A stretch of DNA of 46,335 nucleotides, from positions 1 through 46,335 of the forward strand of contig JANWJJ010000050.1 in NCBI GenBank assembly GCA_025451955.1, written 5' to 3'. Below the pieces are notes generated by a model, which was given only the letters and a program-made list of their open reading frames with translations, did no database searches and was not told the DNA's origin. The translations under genes and the position numbers were made by a program. Shown here one piece after another: positions 1 through 9,824 of the stretch. Each line of letters opens with the position of its first letter. Within the stretch, counting starts at the first letter, position 1. The stretch comes from Rudaea sp. (lineage in GTDB: Bacteria > Pseudomonadota > Gammaproteobacteria > Xanthomonadales > Rhodanobacteraceae).

Positions 1-770
1 ACGGTTTCTTCGTCGGCTTCCGGCAGATGACCGAATTCGGCGGTGACCATGCCGCCGATGGTGTCGAATTCGTCGTCGGCGAATTCGCTGCCGAGGCGGG
101 CGTTGAAATCGGCGATGGGCGTGAGCGCATTGACCAGGAATCCGCCGTCGGTTTGCGACTGGATCAGTTTCTTGCGTGCGGGATCGTCTTCGTCGTGTTC
201 GTCGTCGATCTCGCCGACGATTTCCTCGAGTACATCCTCGATCGTCACCAGTCCGGAAAGACCGCCGTATTCGTCGACCACGATCGCCATGTGATTGCGC
301 GACAGGCGGAATTCCTTGAGCAGGATGTTCAGGCGCTTGGATTCGGGAATCATCGCGACCGGGCGCAACAGCGTCTTGATGCTGCACGGCGTGTTGCCGC
401 CGGCGAAGCATTTGAGCAAATCCTTGGCCAGCAGGATGCCGACGATCCGGTCAGGGTCGTCGGCGTCGTGTACCGGAAAGCGCGAGTGCCCGGATTCGAT
501 CACGCGGCGCACGATCTCGGTCAGCGACGCATCGACCGGCAACGACACCATCTGGGCGCGCGGCAGCATCACATCGGCGACGCTCAGGTCGGCCACTTCG
601 ATGGCGCCTTCGACCATCGACAGCGTATCGTCGGATAGCAGGCCGTTGGCCTGTGCGCCGCGCAGTTCCTCGATCAGTTCGTCGATGTTGCGCGGCTCGC
701 CGGAAACCAGTTGGCCGATGCGCCCCAACCAGGAGCGCGTCGGTTGGGGACTAGCGTGATCCTCGTTCAT
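1..770 (-). CDS. corC: CorC/YbeX-type CBS-domain protein, 3' end cut by window
   Basis: Reading the minus strand from the ATG at 770 gives about 256 residues with no stop before the window edge. The family is normally near 290 residues, so only the C-terminal tip is missing. The N-terminus ([20 protein letters not shown]) is followed by a CBS pair at about residues 65-190, including [16 protein letters not shown] and the strongly conserved [20 protein letters not shown]. The start of the CorC/HlyC transporter-associated domain follows ([10 protein letters not shown]). It is the last visible gene of the phoH-ybeY-corC series, 105 bases downstream of ybeY. The family is linked to Mg/Co efflux or membrane-ion homeostasis, but the precise role is not shown here. 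Confidence 0.93.
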   Translation of the reverse strand, partial: MNEDHASPQPTRSWLGRIGQLVSGEPRNIDELIEELRGAQANGLLSDDTLSMVEGAIEVADLSVADVMLPRAQMVSLPVDASLTEIVRRVIESGHSRFPVHDADDPDRIVGILLAKDLLKCFAGGNTPCSIKTLLRPVAMIPESKRLNILLKEFRLSRNHMAIVVDEYGGLSGLVTIEDVLEEIVGEIDDEHDEDDPARKKLIQSQTDGGFLVNALTPIADFNARLGSEFADDEFDTIGGMVTAEFGHLPEADEET

Positions 771-875
771 TGCGTTTCAAACAAAACCCGTACGGGCGGA
801 CGCCTAGTTTAGCCGATTTGCCGGGGTTGTTCGGTAAATCAAACAAATTCAATGATTTGATTCAATGAATCGGAT

Positions 876-1336
876 TCAGACGTAGGGATCGGCAATGCCC
901 ATTCCGGCCAGAATGTGGATTTCCAGCGTTTCCATTCGTGCCGCTTCGGCGGGTTTTACGTGATCGTGGCCGAGCAGGTGCAGCACGCCGTGGATGGTCA
1001 GATGGGCGTAATGCTGGCGCAGTGGTTTGCCCTGTTCGGCAGCTTCGCGCGCAACGATCGGGGCGCAGATGACCAGATCGCCGAGCAAGCCGGCTGATCT
1101 TAGACGGGATTGTTCACCTTTAAGCGGTTCGTAGGGAAAACTCAGCACGTTGGTGGCGTAATCCTTGCCGCGGAATTCGCGATTGAAACGCCGGCCTTCC
1201 GATGCACCGACGACAAGGATATTCACTTCGCAACGGCGGCGGCGCAGCGCCGGGATCGCGTCGATCCAGCGTGCGAACGAGGACTTGAGCGGAACGCCAC
1301 GGCGTCCGGCTTCATTGCGCAAATACAGCGAGATGG

Positions 1337-1340
<4 letters not shown>
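876..1340 (-). CDS. ybeY: Endoribonuclease YbeY (rRNA maturation factor)
   Basis: This 154-residue protein carries the family's zinc motif HGVLHLLGHDH near residues 115-126. YbeY is a single-strand endoribonuclease used in 16S rRNA 3' end maturation and ribosome quality control. The start is GTG at 1340; its bases overlap the TGA stop of phoH (GTGA), which implies translational coupling. The length and the ending (LEIHILAGMGIADPY) are normal for the family. It sits in the classic phoH-ybeY-corC order. Confidence 0.95.
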
Positions 1341-2311
<971 letters not shown>

Positions 2312-2460
2312 GGCGCGCGAGGGTAGCGCGCGGCCGGCATCAAGGCCAGTGGGGGTGCATTCGCGTTGTCGAACGCGGCGTAAAGCGCGGGCGTGTCTCA
2401 TCGAGTAGCGGGGATGGCGGCGTTCGTTGCATCGGTGCGCGCTCGGCATCTGCGGCAAAG

Positions 2461-2476
2461 TGTGATGCAGTTCACA
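2461..2476 (+). promoter_or_regulatory. Perfect CRP/Clp-type operator upstream of the TIR gene
   Basis: TGTGATGCAGTTCACA matches the CRP-family consensus TGTGA-N6-TCACA exactly. Its centre lies about 54 bases before the TIR start codon at 2522. No convincing -10 sits at the class II distance. Candidates nearer the site (TACCCT at 2486, TACTAG at 2491) would put the protein over the -35 region, so activation or repression cannot be decided. In Lysobacterales the regulator would be Clp, a cAMP- or c-di-GMP-responsive CRP homologue. Confidence 0.75.
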
Positions 2477-2521
2477 TTCTGGTGCTACCCTACTAGGTGG
2501 GTTGGTACCGAATGCGGGGTC

Positions 2522-4717
2522 ATGCGGACGATGGGAATCGCTGCTGCTACTTCCGGGGTGCGCTATCGCGCCTTCATCAGCTATAGCCACCGGGATCAGG
2601 TCTGGGCGCAATGGCTGCACAAGGCGCTGGAAACCTATCGCGTGCCGCGCCGGCTGGTCGGGCGGACAACGGCGGCTGGCCTTATTCCGCGCCGATTGAA
2701 TCCGATCTTCCGCGACCGCGATGAATTGCCCAGCGCGACCGATTTGAGCGGCAAGGTCAATGCGGCGCTCGCGCAATCGGCTGCGCTCATCGTCATTTGC
2801 TCGCCGCGTTCGGCCGCCTCGCCCTGGGTCAACGAGGAAGTGCTGGCATTCAAGCGGCTGGGGCACGGCGAACGCATTTTCTGCCTGATCGTTGATGGCG
2901 AACCGAATGCCAGCGACCTGTCCGGCCGTGAAGCAGAGGAATGTTTCGCGCCGGCGCTGCGCTTCCAACTTGATGCCAGCGGTCAACCCGCGCATGAACG
3001 CACCGAACCGATCGCCGCCGACGCACGGCCCGGCAAGGACGGCAAAGCCAATGCCAAACTCAAGCTGATTTCCGGCCTGCTCGATGTCGGTTTCGATGCG
3101 CTGAAGCAGCGCGAGCAGCAGCGTTTCGTGCGGCGGATGACGGCGATCGCGGCGCTGGCGCTGATCGTGATGACGGTGACGACGATCCTTGCGATCAACG
3201 CCGTCATTGCTCGCCACGATGCCGAGCGCCGGCAGAAGCAGGCCGAGGGGCTGGTCGGTTTTATGCTCGGCGACCTCAACGATAAGCTACAAGAGGTCGA
3301 CCGGCTGGACATCATGCAGGCAGTGGACGACAAGGCGATGGCGTATTTTGATTCGCTACCGGCGGCTGACGCGACCGACGGCGCGCTCGAAATGCGCGTG
3401 ACGGCGCTGGAAAAAATCGGCAGCGTGCGCATAGATCAAGGCCATATGCCGCAAGCATTGGAAGCCTATCAATCCGCCTCGGCGCTGGCGGCGGAACTCG
3501 CCCGGCGCTCGCCCGATGACGTGGCACACGAAGCCGCGTATGCCGACAGCCTGAAGTGGGTCGGGCAAGCGTATTGGTATCGGGGCGATCTCGCTGACGC
3601 ATTGCAGAATTTTCAGGCGGCTGCCACCTTGCTGGCAAAAGCGCACGCGGCCAAACCCGGCGACGACGATCTGGCATTCAAGCTCGCCACAGCGCGCAAC
3701 GATGCCGGGCATGTACGCGAAGCGCACGGCGATCTTGCCGCTGCGCAGTCCGACTACCAAGCGATGTTGCAGATATTCCAGTCGTTGAATCAGCGCGAAC
3801 CGGCCAACCCGAAATGGTCGTCCAATCTCGGCGACGCCTGGGATAACCTCGGCAAGATAGAACTCGAACGGGGCCATCTGGACCGCGCGATAAGGGACTA
3901 TCGGGCGGACCAGCAGATCAAGACGGCCATTGCAGCGCACGACCCCGCCAATCACGCCGCACAAGTATATCTGCTGGTCAGCAATGCGATCCTCGGCCGC
4001 ACGCTCGCGTTGTGCGGAAAACTCGATGTGGCGTTGCGCTATACCAACGACGCGGTAAGCAGCGCAAAAGCCGCGGCCGGATTCGATCCAACCGGCGCCG
4101 ATCTGCAGGAATACGCGGCGTTGTACAGCCAGCAACTCGGCGGCTTGCTGCGACAGGCTGGGCGACTGGACGAGGCTGCCGCTGCGGACACCGAATCCAC
4201 CGCCATCTTTGCCAAACTCGCCATCAAGGACGCATCGCACACGGATTGGCAAAAAGAATACGCGCAAGCGCGAATCGAGGCGGCGCGGTTGCAATTGCAG
4301 CAAGGCGATGCGGCAGGTGCGCAAAGCTTGGCCGATGCCGCGTTGCAAACCCTCGATACGCTGCGCAGCAAGCACGGCTCCGACCAGACGCTCGCCTTGC
4401 TCGCGGCGCAGGGATTCGTCGTGCTCGGCGAAATCGCGGCGAAGCGCGGTGACGCGGCAGCGGCGCACGCGGCGTGGTCCAAGGCAAGCGATGCGATCGC
4501 GCCGGCACTGCGCGCCGGCGACGATCCGAACGCATTGGCAACGGCAGCCAGCGCCTTGCTGTTGCTTGACGAAACAGACAAGGCGCGTCCGCTGATCGCC
4601 AAGCTGGCGGCGATGGGGTATCACACTCCGGATTTTGCCGAGCTGGCGGCGAGCAGGCAGTTTGCCTATGCGCCTGATCCGGCAGTTGCACAACGCATCA
4701 ACGGCGCGATGCGATGA
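2522..4717 (+). CDS. TIR domain-transmembrane-TPR protein
   Basis: The ATG at 2522 (or 2531) gives 731 residues; upstream codons in the same frame lie over the CRP-like site and read as non-coding. Residues 15-130 are a bacterial TIR domain: box 1 is FISYSHRD (18-25), then FRDRDELP and SPWVNEEVLAF (100-110). E106 sits four residues after W102, as does the catalytic glutamate of NAD-cleaving TIR enzymes. A hydrophobic helix at about 206-230 is a transmembrane segment. Residues 290-720 are alpha-helical TPR-type repeats. Such proteins are seen in signalling and in antiphage or NADase contexts; which applies here is not known. The gene runs opposite to the flanking phoH and miaB and is followed 78 bases later by a small gene on the same strand. 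Confidence 0.85.
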   Translation: MRTMGIAAATSGVRYRAFISYSHRDQVWAQWLHKALETYRVPRRLVGRTTAAGLIPRRLNPIFRDRDELPSATDLSGKVNAALAQSAALIVICSPRSAASPWVNEEVLAFKRLGHGERIFCLIVDGEPNASDLSGREAEECFAPALRFQLDASGQPAHERTEPIAADARPGKDGKANAKLKLISGLLDVGFDALKQREQQRFVRRMTAIAALALIVMTVTTILAINAVIARHDAERRQKQAEGLVGFMLGDLNDKLQEVDRLDIMQAVDDKAMAYFDSLPAADATDGALEMRVTALEKIGSVRIDQGHMPQALEAYQSASALAAELARRSPDDVAHEAAYADSLKWVGQAYWYRGDLADALQNFQAAATLLAKAHAAKPGDDDLAFKLATARNDAGHVREAHGDLAAAQSDYQAMLQIFQSLNQREPANPKWSSNLGDAWDNLGKIELERGHLDRAIRDYRADQQIKTAIAAHDPANHAAQVYLLVSNAILGRTLALCGKLDVALRYTNDAVSSAKAAAGFDPTGADLQEYAALYSQQLGGLLRQAGRLDEAAAADTESTAIFAKLAIKDASHTDWQKEYAQARIEAARLQLQQGDAAGAQSLADAALQTLDTLRSKHGSDQTLALLAAQGFVVLGEIAAKRGDAAAAHAAWSKASDAIAPALRAGDDPNALATAASALLLLDETDKARPLIAKLAAMGYHTPDFAELAASRQFAYAPDPAVAQRINGAMR

Positions 4718-4795
4718 TCGACAAGAAAGGGCTTCAAGGCGATGCGGCCCCGCCGGTTTTGTGCCGCTCACGTACCTGACGAGAAGGAGTCAACC

Positions 4796-5137
4796 ATGAC
4801 CATCAAGGTAAGTCTCAACATCAGCGTCACTCCGCCTGTAACCGTGAACCCGACCAAGGAAACCGTAAATAATGGCAATCAGACCGTCGTATGGGTTCCG
4901 GCCGCCAACCAGCCGAGTTTTACTTTCGTCGGCGTGACCTTTTCGACCAACCCCAATCCGTTTTCTGCGCCGACGATAACGACCAGCCCAGTGCAGATGT
5001 CGGTAACCGACAGCAACACGAAATCCGGAGTCGACTATCCGTACATGATCACGGTGAACTCGAACGGCATCAATTACAACTCGGCAACACTGGGAATTGG
5101 CGGAAACGATGGCGACCCAATGATTCACAACAAATAA
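4796..5137 (+). CDS. Small beta-rich protein of unknown function, downstream of TIR gene
   Basis: The ATG at 4796 has a strong ribosome binding site (AGAAGGAG at 4782-4789) and gives 113 residues; the longer frame from 4742 has no such site. The protein has no signal peptide or membrane helix. It is rich in Thr, Asn, Val and Pro with alternating hydrophobics (VSLNISVTPPVTVNP), as in an immunoglobulin-like beta sandwich, and it ends in GGNDGDPMIHNK. It may belong to the DP-EP (DUF1888) type of small beta proteins, but this is a weak recollection. The 78-base gap and shared strand suggest co-transcription with the TIR gene. Confidence 0.75.
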   Translation: MTIKVSLNISVTPPVTVNPTKETVNNGNQTVVWVPAANQPSFTFVGVTFSTNPNPFSAPTITTSPVQMSVTDSNTKSGVDYPYMITVNSNGINYNSATLGIGGNDGDPMIHNK

Positions 5138-5210
5138 CGGAATTGGATAGCCGGATACGTAGTCGAACGATCGTGCAGGAATCCCCGGATGCTGCGTGAT
5201 TGGTCGGTTC

Positions 5211-5262
5211 GGGAACGCGTCAGTGCAGTGATGAACAGATCAACTTAACTGACGCGGTTCCC
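5211..5262. repeat. Long imperfect inverted repeat between the small gene and miaB
   Basis: GGGAACGCGTCAGT (5211-5224) and ACTGACGCGGTTCCC (5248-5262) form a 14-bp stem with one bulged base and a 23-base loop. It lies between two convergent genes, so it may end transcription from one or both sides, but neither strand has a following T-run. The rest of 5138-5422 shows no gene I can support. Confidence 0.5.
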
Positions 5263-5422
5263 TTTGGCCGCAGTACGGCGGGTACCGCTGTCATCAGTGT
5301 CACCAGCCACCGCAGCATTCCCGCGCGCTCGGCGAGGCCGAGCCGGTCGACCACGCCGAATGAGCGATGATGCAGGGCCAGCGGCCACTGGAGCAAGCGC
5401 CCGCCATCCCTCGGCGGCTGTT

Positions 5423-6790
5423 TCAGGCAACCGCCGCGGCAGTTTGCGGTGCGGCGTCCACGCGTCCACGCAGCGAATTCACCATCGCCGTGGTGATGGT
5501 CACGTCCACGAATTGGCCGATCAGGCGCGCGTCACCGGCAAAATTCACATTGCGCATGTTCTCGGTCTTGCCGGTCAGCTCGTGCGGATCGCGTGCGCTC
5601 GGACCTTCGACCAGCACGTTCTGCACGCTGCCGATCATGCCCAGCGAAATCTTCTTCGCATTCGCGTTGAGCGTCGCCTGCAATCGCGCGAGCCGCTCTT
5701 TCTTCACCGCCTCGGGTGTGTCGTCGGCCAGATTCGCCGCTGGCGTGCCGGGGCGTTTGGAGAAGATGAAGGAAAAGCTCTGATCGAAACCGACGTCGTC
5801 GATCAACTTCATGGTCTGCTCGAACTCGGCGTCGGTTTCGCCGGGGAAGCCGACGATGAAGTCCGAGGAAATGGAAATATCCGGCCGCGCGCGGCGCAGC
5901 TTGCGGATTTTCTGCTTGTACTCGATCGCGGTGTAGCCGCGCTTCATCGCGCCGAGGACTCGATCCGAGCCCGATTGCACCGGCAGATGCAGGTAGTTCG
6001 CCAGCTTGGGCACGTTGGCATAAGCCTCGATCAGCGAATCAGAAAATTCCAGCGGATGCGAGGTCATGAAACGGATGCGGCCGATGCCATCGAGCGCGGC
6101 GATGGCGTGGATCAGCACGGCCAGATCGGCCTCGCCGCCATCGTGGGTCGGCCCGCGATACGCGTTGACGTTCTGGCCGAGCAAGGTGACTTCGCGCACG
6201 CCCTGATCGGCGAGTGCGGCGACTTCGGCGATCACATCGTCGAACGGGCGGCTGATTTCCTCGCCGCGCGTGTAGGGCACCACGCAATACGAACAATATT
6301 TCGAGCAGCCTTCCATGATCGACACGAACGCGGTCACGCCGTCCTTGCGTGGTTCGGGCAGATGATCAAACTTTTCGATTTCGGGAAAGGAAATATCCAC
6401 TTGTGGGCGTTGTGTACTTTTGCGCGCCTCGATCATCTGCGGCAGACGGTGCAGAGTCTGTGGTCCAAACACCAGATCGACGTAGGGCGCGCGCTTGACG
6501 ATCGCCGCGCCTTCCTGGCTGGCCACGCAGCCACCGACGCCGATCACGAGCTCAGGTTTGGCCTGTTTCAATTCTCTCCAGCGGCCGAGCTGGCTGAACA
6601 CTTTTTCCTGCGCTTTCTCGCGGATCGAACAGGTGTTGATCAGGATAACGTCGGCCTCGGCCTCGTTCGTGGTCAATTCAAGCCCATGCGATGCCGCCAG
6701 CACGTCGGCCATCTTGGCCGAGTCGTACTCGTTCATCTGGCAACCGTGGGTCTTGATTAAGAGTTTGGATGGAGCAGGCTTGCCGGGCAT
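5423..6790 (-). CDS. miaB: tRNA-2-methylthio-N6-dimethylallyladenosine synthase MiaB
   Basis: This radical-SAM methylthiotransferase modifies A37 of tRNAs that read UNN codons. The start MPGKPAPSK at 6790 gives 455 residues (E. coli has 474). The N-terminal MTTase domain cysteines are C17 (THGCQMN), C54 (NTCSIR) and C88 (GGC). The radical-SAM motif is C162-x3-C166-x2-C169 (CSKYCSYC). The C-terminal TRAM domain is present up to about residue 440. Longer in-frame starts exist up to 6865 but have no better ribosome binding site. It is transcribed toward the inserted TIR block, which separates it from phoH. Confidence 0.96.
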   Translation of the reverse strand: MPGKPAPSKLLIKTHGCQMNEYDSAKMADVLAASHGLELTTNEAEADVILINTCSIREKAQEKVFSQLGRWRELKQAKPELVIGVGGCVASQEGAAIVKRAPYVDLVFGPQTLHRLPQMIEARKSTQRPQVDISFPEIEKFDHLPEPRKDGVTAFVSIMEGCSKYCSYCVVPYTRGEEISRPFDDVIAEVAALADQGVREVTLLGQNVNAYRGPTHDGGEADLAVLIHAIAALDGIGRIRFMTSHPLEFSDSLIEAYANVPKLANYLHLPVQSGSDRVLGAMKRGYTAIEYKQKIRKLRRARPDISISSDFIVGFPGETDAEFEQTMKLIDDVGFDQSFSFIFSKRPGTPAANLADDTPEAVKKERLARLQATLNANAKKISLGMIGSVQNVLVEGPSARDPHELTGKTENMRNVNFAGDARLIGQFVDVTITTAMVNSLRGRVDAAPQTAAAVA

Positions 6791-6937
6791 GGGAATTTCT
6801 TCGCTGTGGCGCGTTCCAAGGGTCGCCATTCTAAGACCCCATCCGCCGCAGCGCCATGTCGGCAAGCTGGAATTGCGGCCTTGGCACTTGGCAAAACCCG
6901 ATTACTGTCAGAAACTTGGGCGCCCCAGTTGTCAAGA

Positions 6938-7864
6938 ATGATGAAGTCGAAGCCGTTGCCAGCGTCCGTTTGCCGTTATCTGGTCTATGCCGGAGTGCTG
7001 CTGTGTGCGCTCGTACCGCTGCGCGGGATGGCCGGTACGGTATACAAATGTGCCGGCCCGAACGGCCAGATCGCCTTCACCAACCGGCCGGGCACGTTCG
7101 CCAATTGCCACAAGGTTTCCGACTACACCGATCCACCGGTGGCGCGATCCGCGGCCAGCGCGCCGCATAGCGAGTACCGTTCCGAAAAGCCGACCGCAAA
7201 CGGCGTGGCGGCTGCCGCGCCGACGCCGGCAGCATCCGCATCTGCGCCGGCCGACAAGCAGACCGAGGTTCATCGCGGCGCGGTATACAAAGTCGCCAAG
7301 GCCAACGGCATTACCGAATACACGAATATCCGCCCGGCAGGCAGTGCCTATCAGGTGCTGTTCACCTACATGGCGACTTGCTATGCCTGCAACGTCCATT
7401 CAAACATCAATTGGAAATCCACGCCGTTGAATCTGCTGGCCTATCACGACGAGATCGCGGCGGCAGCCAATGAATACGGCGTCGATCCGAACCTGTTGCG
7501 CGCGGTGATCCATGCCGAATCGGCATTCAATCCGAACGCGGTGTCGATCGTTGGCGCGCAGGGTTTGATGCAACTGATGCCGGGAACGGCGTCGGATCTC
7601 GGCGTCGGCGATCCATTCGATGCCCGTCAGAACATCCGCGGTGGCGCGCAGTACCTGGCCGAATTGCTCAAGCAGTTCGGCGGCGACGAACGCCGTGCCA
7701 CGGCTGCCTACAATGCCGGTCCGCAAAATGTGCAAAAGTATAATGGTGTACCGCCGTTCGACGAAACCCGGGTCTACGTCGACCGTGTTGCCACCTTGCA
7801 CCAGCGTTATCGCGAGGCCGGTGCACCACCTGTCGCAGTGGCTGCGGGTTCGCCGCGATCCTGA
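6938..7864 (+). CDS. Periplasmic lytic transglycosylase with DUF4124 domain
   Basis: The start is ATG at 6938 or the adjacent ATG at 6941, giving 307-308 residues. An N-terminal signal peptide (YLVYAGVLLCALVPLRGMAG) is followed by a DUF4124-like segment (YKCAGPNGQIAFTNRPG) and an Ala/Pro linker. The C-terminal SLT goose-lysozyme-like domain spans about residues 165-290, with catalytic E194 in HAESAFNP and the hallmark GAQGLMQLMPGTA and AAYNAGP. It would cleave peptidoglycan glycan strands to anhydromuropeptides. It is divergent from miaB (147-base gap) and its last 58 bases overlap the 3' end of the GGDEF gene on the other strand. Confidence 0.92.
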   Translation: MMKSKPLPASVCRYLVYAGVLLCALVPLRGMAGTVYKCAGPNGQIAFTNRPGTFANCHKVSDYTDPPVARSAASAPHSEYRSEKPTANGVAAAAPTPAASASAPADKQTEVHRGAVYKVAKANGITEYTNIRPAGSAYQVLFTYMATCYACNVHSNINWKSTPLNLLAYHDEIAAAANEYGVDPNLLRAVIHAESAFNPNAVSIVGAQGLMQLMPGTASDLGVGDPFDARQNIRGGAQYLAELLKQFGGDERRATAAYNAGPQNVQKYNGVPPFDETRVYVDRVATLHQRYREAGAPPVAVAAGSPRS

Positions 7865-9792
7865 CCAGCCGCCGCCGTTGTACTGACGACGCGGTTGCGC
7901 CCGTCCGCCTTGGCTCGATAGAGCGCCTCGTCGGCGCGACGTTCCAGTTCGGCCAGACCGGCATCCTTGGCGGACATTTCGGCGACGCCGATGCTGATGG
8001 TGGTGAGAAGGCCCGGGGCCAGATCATCCAGGTTGAGTCCTGCAACCCGGTTACGCAGCCGCTCCGCCACCTCGGTCGCTCGCGCGATATCGCTGCCGGG
8101 CAGGATGACGAGAAATTCCTCGCCGCCGGTACGCCCGAGCAGATCGTTCTCGCGCAAGGTTTCCGCGCAGGCATGGGCGATGCGTTGCAAGACACGATCG
8201 CCGGTGGCATGGCCGAAGCGATCGTTGATGCGCTTGAACTCGTCGACATCGATGACGAGAGTAGCCAGTGGTTCATGTCGCTGTCGCAGCCGCGCATGGC
8301 GGATCGCGTTTTCGGCGAAATATTCGATGCCGCGCCGATTGGCCACGCCGGTCAACACATCGATCGAGGCGATGCGTTTCCAGCGCCGCAGCCTTGCCAG
8401 TTGGCGAATCACCAGCAGCGCCAGCAGTCCGAGCAGAATCGCCAGCAAACCCATCGCCACTTGTTGCCAGCGCCGCACGCGCTGCAAAACCTCCACCTGC
8501 TTGTTCTTGAGATCCTGCTCGGCGCGCAAGCGTTCGTTTTCCATCTTGCTGCGGTCGGTATCGAACTGCTCGCGCAGCATCTGCGCCTGTTGATCGGCAC
8601 GCTGGCTCGCGACCTGATCGTGGGCAGCGAGATAACGCTTGTATTCATCCAATGCCGCCGCAATCTGGCCGCTGGCTTCGAGCGTCGCCGCCTTGGCCTG
8701 GTGCAGCATTTCCAGATAGCGCTGGTTGCCGCCGGCGCTGAAGGCGGTCTCGGCCTGGCCGAAAGCCTCGAGTGCGTTGCGCGATTGCCCGAGTCCGGCC
8801 AGTGCGCGACCGCGCTGGAACATCACCATGCCGTGATCGGCGGTATCGCCGGCGGCGCTGAAATTGGTCTCCGCCTTCTGCAACGAATCGAGCGCATCCG
8901 GGTAGCGGTGCAGATTCGTCAGTACCGAGGCGATGGCCAAATGCGCCGAGCCGACACTGCCGCGATCGCCCGTGGCCGTGGCCAGATTGAGCGCGCGTTG
9001 TTCGATTTTGAGCGCCGCATCGAAACTGCCGGCCTCCTCGTTGGCAAAACCCATTTGCAAGGTGCTGGCGAACAGCGATTCGTGATCGCCCACGCTTTCT
9101 TCGTGAGCGATGCTCTGCTGCAGATATTCGCGTGCCTTGTCCGGGTAGCCCAGGCGGCGGTAGGCGATGCCGATATCGAGCAAGGTCATGTCCGCGGCGA
9201 TCGGCAACTCGCTGCGCAGGTACAGGCGTTGCGCTTCGAGCAAATCCGCCAGCGCTTTGCCGTAAATACCAAGCAGGGAATAAATGCCGCCACGCATTTG
9301 CAGTCCGGTGGCGAGCATCGGCTCGTCGTTGCGCGCGCGCGCCAGGTCGATGCCGTGGTTGTAATCGGTCAGCGCATCGCGCGGCGTGGTCAGGCTTTCT
9401 TGATAACCGCCGCGGCAATAGTAGAAGCGAATCGCCGTGTCGTCGTCGTGCGCCAGCAACGCGGCGGCGAGGTGGGCGTCGGCGAAGGTGTAACCGTCCT
9501 TGGCGGCGTTGGTGAAATCCAGACCGCAACGTTGCGTATCGAGCAGGCGCTGACGGTGCGCATCGCCTGGCGGCAGCAGTTGCTGAAGCTGGGCGACAAT
9601 CTGGATCTGACGCGGGGTGTCGCGCTCGCTCAGATCGCCAGTATCCAAGCGTTTGAACAGTGCATCGAACGCGGTTGCGGACGGTATCGGAGGCGCCGCG
9701 GTTGGCGTTTGCGGCGCAGCGCGCGCGGCCATGCCCGATCCGAGCGCCACGATCAGCAGCAGCGAAAAAAACCTGGTTCGATGCGCGTACAT
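7807..9792 (-). CDS. TPR-containing membrane diguanylate cyclase (GGDEF)
   Basis: This 661-residue protein starts at ATG 9792. A signal peptide (FFSLLLIVALGSGMAARA) precedes a periplasmic helical region with TPR-like repeats (about 100-390), a coiled coil (about 395-440), a transmembrane helix (about 444-464) and a GGDEF domain. The active-site motif is GGEEF at 556-560, and the inhibitory I-site RxxD (REND) lies just upstream, so the enzyme looks competent to make c-di-GMP with product inhibition. The architecture suggests a periplasmic sensor controlling a cytoplasmic cyclase. The gene is convergent with the transglycosylase and overlaps it by 58 bases. Confidence 0.93.
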   Translation of the reverse strand: MYAHRTRFFSLLLIVALGSGMAARAAPQTPTAAPPIPSATAFDALFKRLDTGDLSERDTPRQIQIVAQLQQLLPPGDAHRQRLLDTQRCGLDFTNAAKDGYTFADAHLAAALLAHDDDTAIRFYYCRGGYQESLTTPRDALTDYNHGIDLARARNDEPMLATGLQMRGGIYSLLGIYGKALADLLEAQRLYLRSELPIAADMTLLDIGIAYRRLGYPDKAREYLQQSIAHEESVGDHESLFASTLQMGFANEEAGSFDAALKIEQRALNLATATGDRGSVGSAHLAIASVLTNLHRYPDALDSLQKAETNFSAAGDTADHGMVMFQRGRALAGLGQSRNALEAFGQAETAFSAGGNQRYLEMLHQAKAATLEASGQIAAALDEYKRYLAAHDQVASQRADQQAQMLREQFDTDRSKMENERLRAEQDLKNKQVEVLQRVRRWQQVAMGLLAILLGLLALLVIRQLARLRRWKRIASIDVLTGVANRRGIEYFAENAIRHARLRQRHEPLATLVIDVDEFKRINDRFGHATGDRVLQRIAHACAETLRENDLLGRTGGEEFLVILPGSDIARATEVAERLRNRVAGLNLDDLAPGLLTTISIGVAEMSAKDAGLAELERRADEALYRAKADGRNRVVSTTAAAGQDRGEPAATATGGAPASR

Positions 9793-9824
9793 TTTTCAAT
9801 CCGCCCTGTACGGCGCAGTTTACG

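Noticed and set aside
27-759. Plus-strand open frames over the first 770 bases
   Set aside because: The minus strand encodes an unbroken CorC with clear CBS motifs; the plus-strand frames are its shadows.
2312-3217. Upstream 302 codons of the open frame that contains phoH
   Set aside because: They overlap the TIR gene on the other strand, have Arg/His-rich shadow composition, and PhoH ends at its normal size with the start at 2311.
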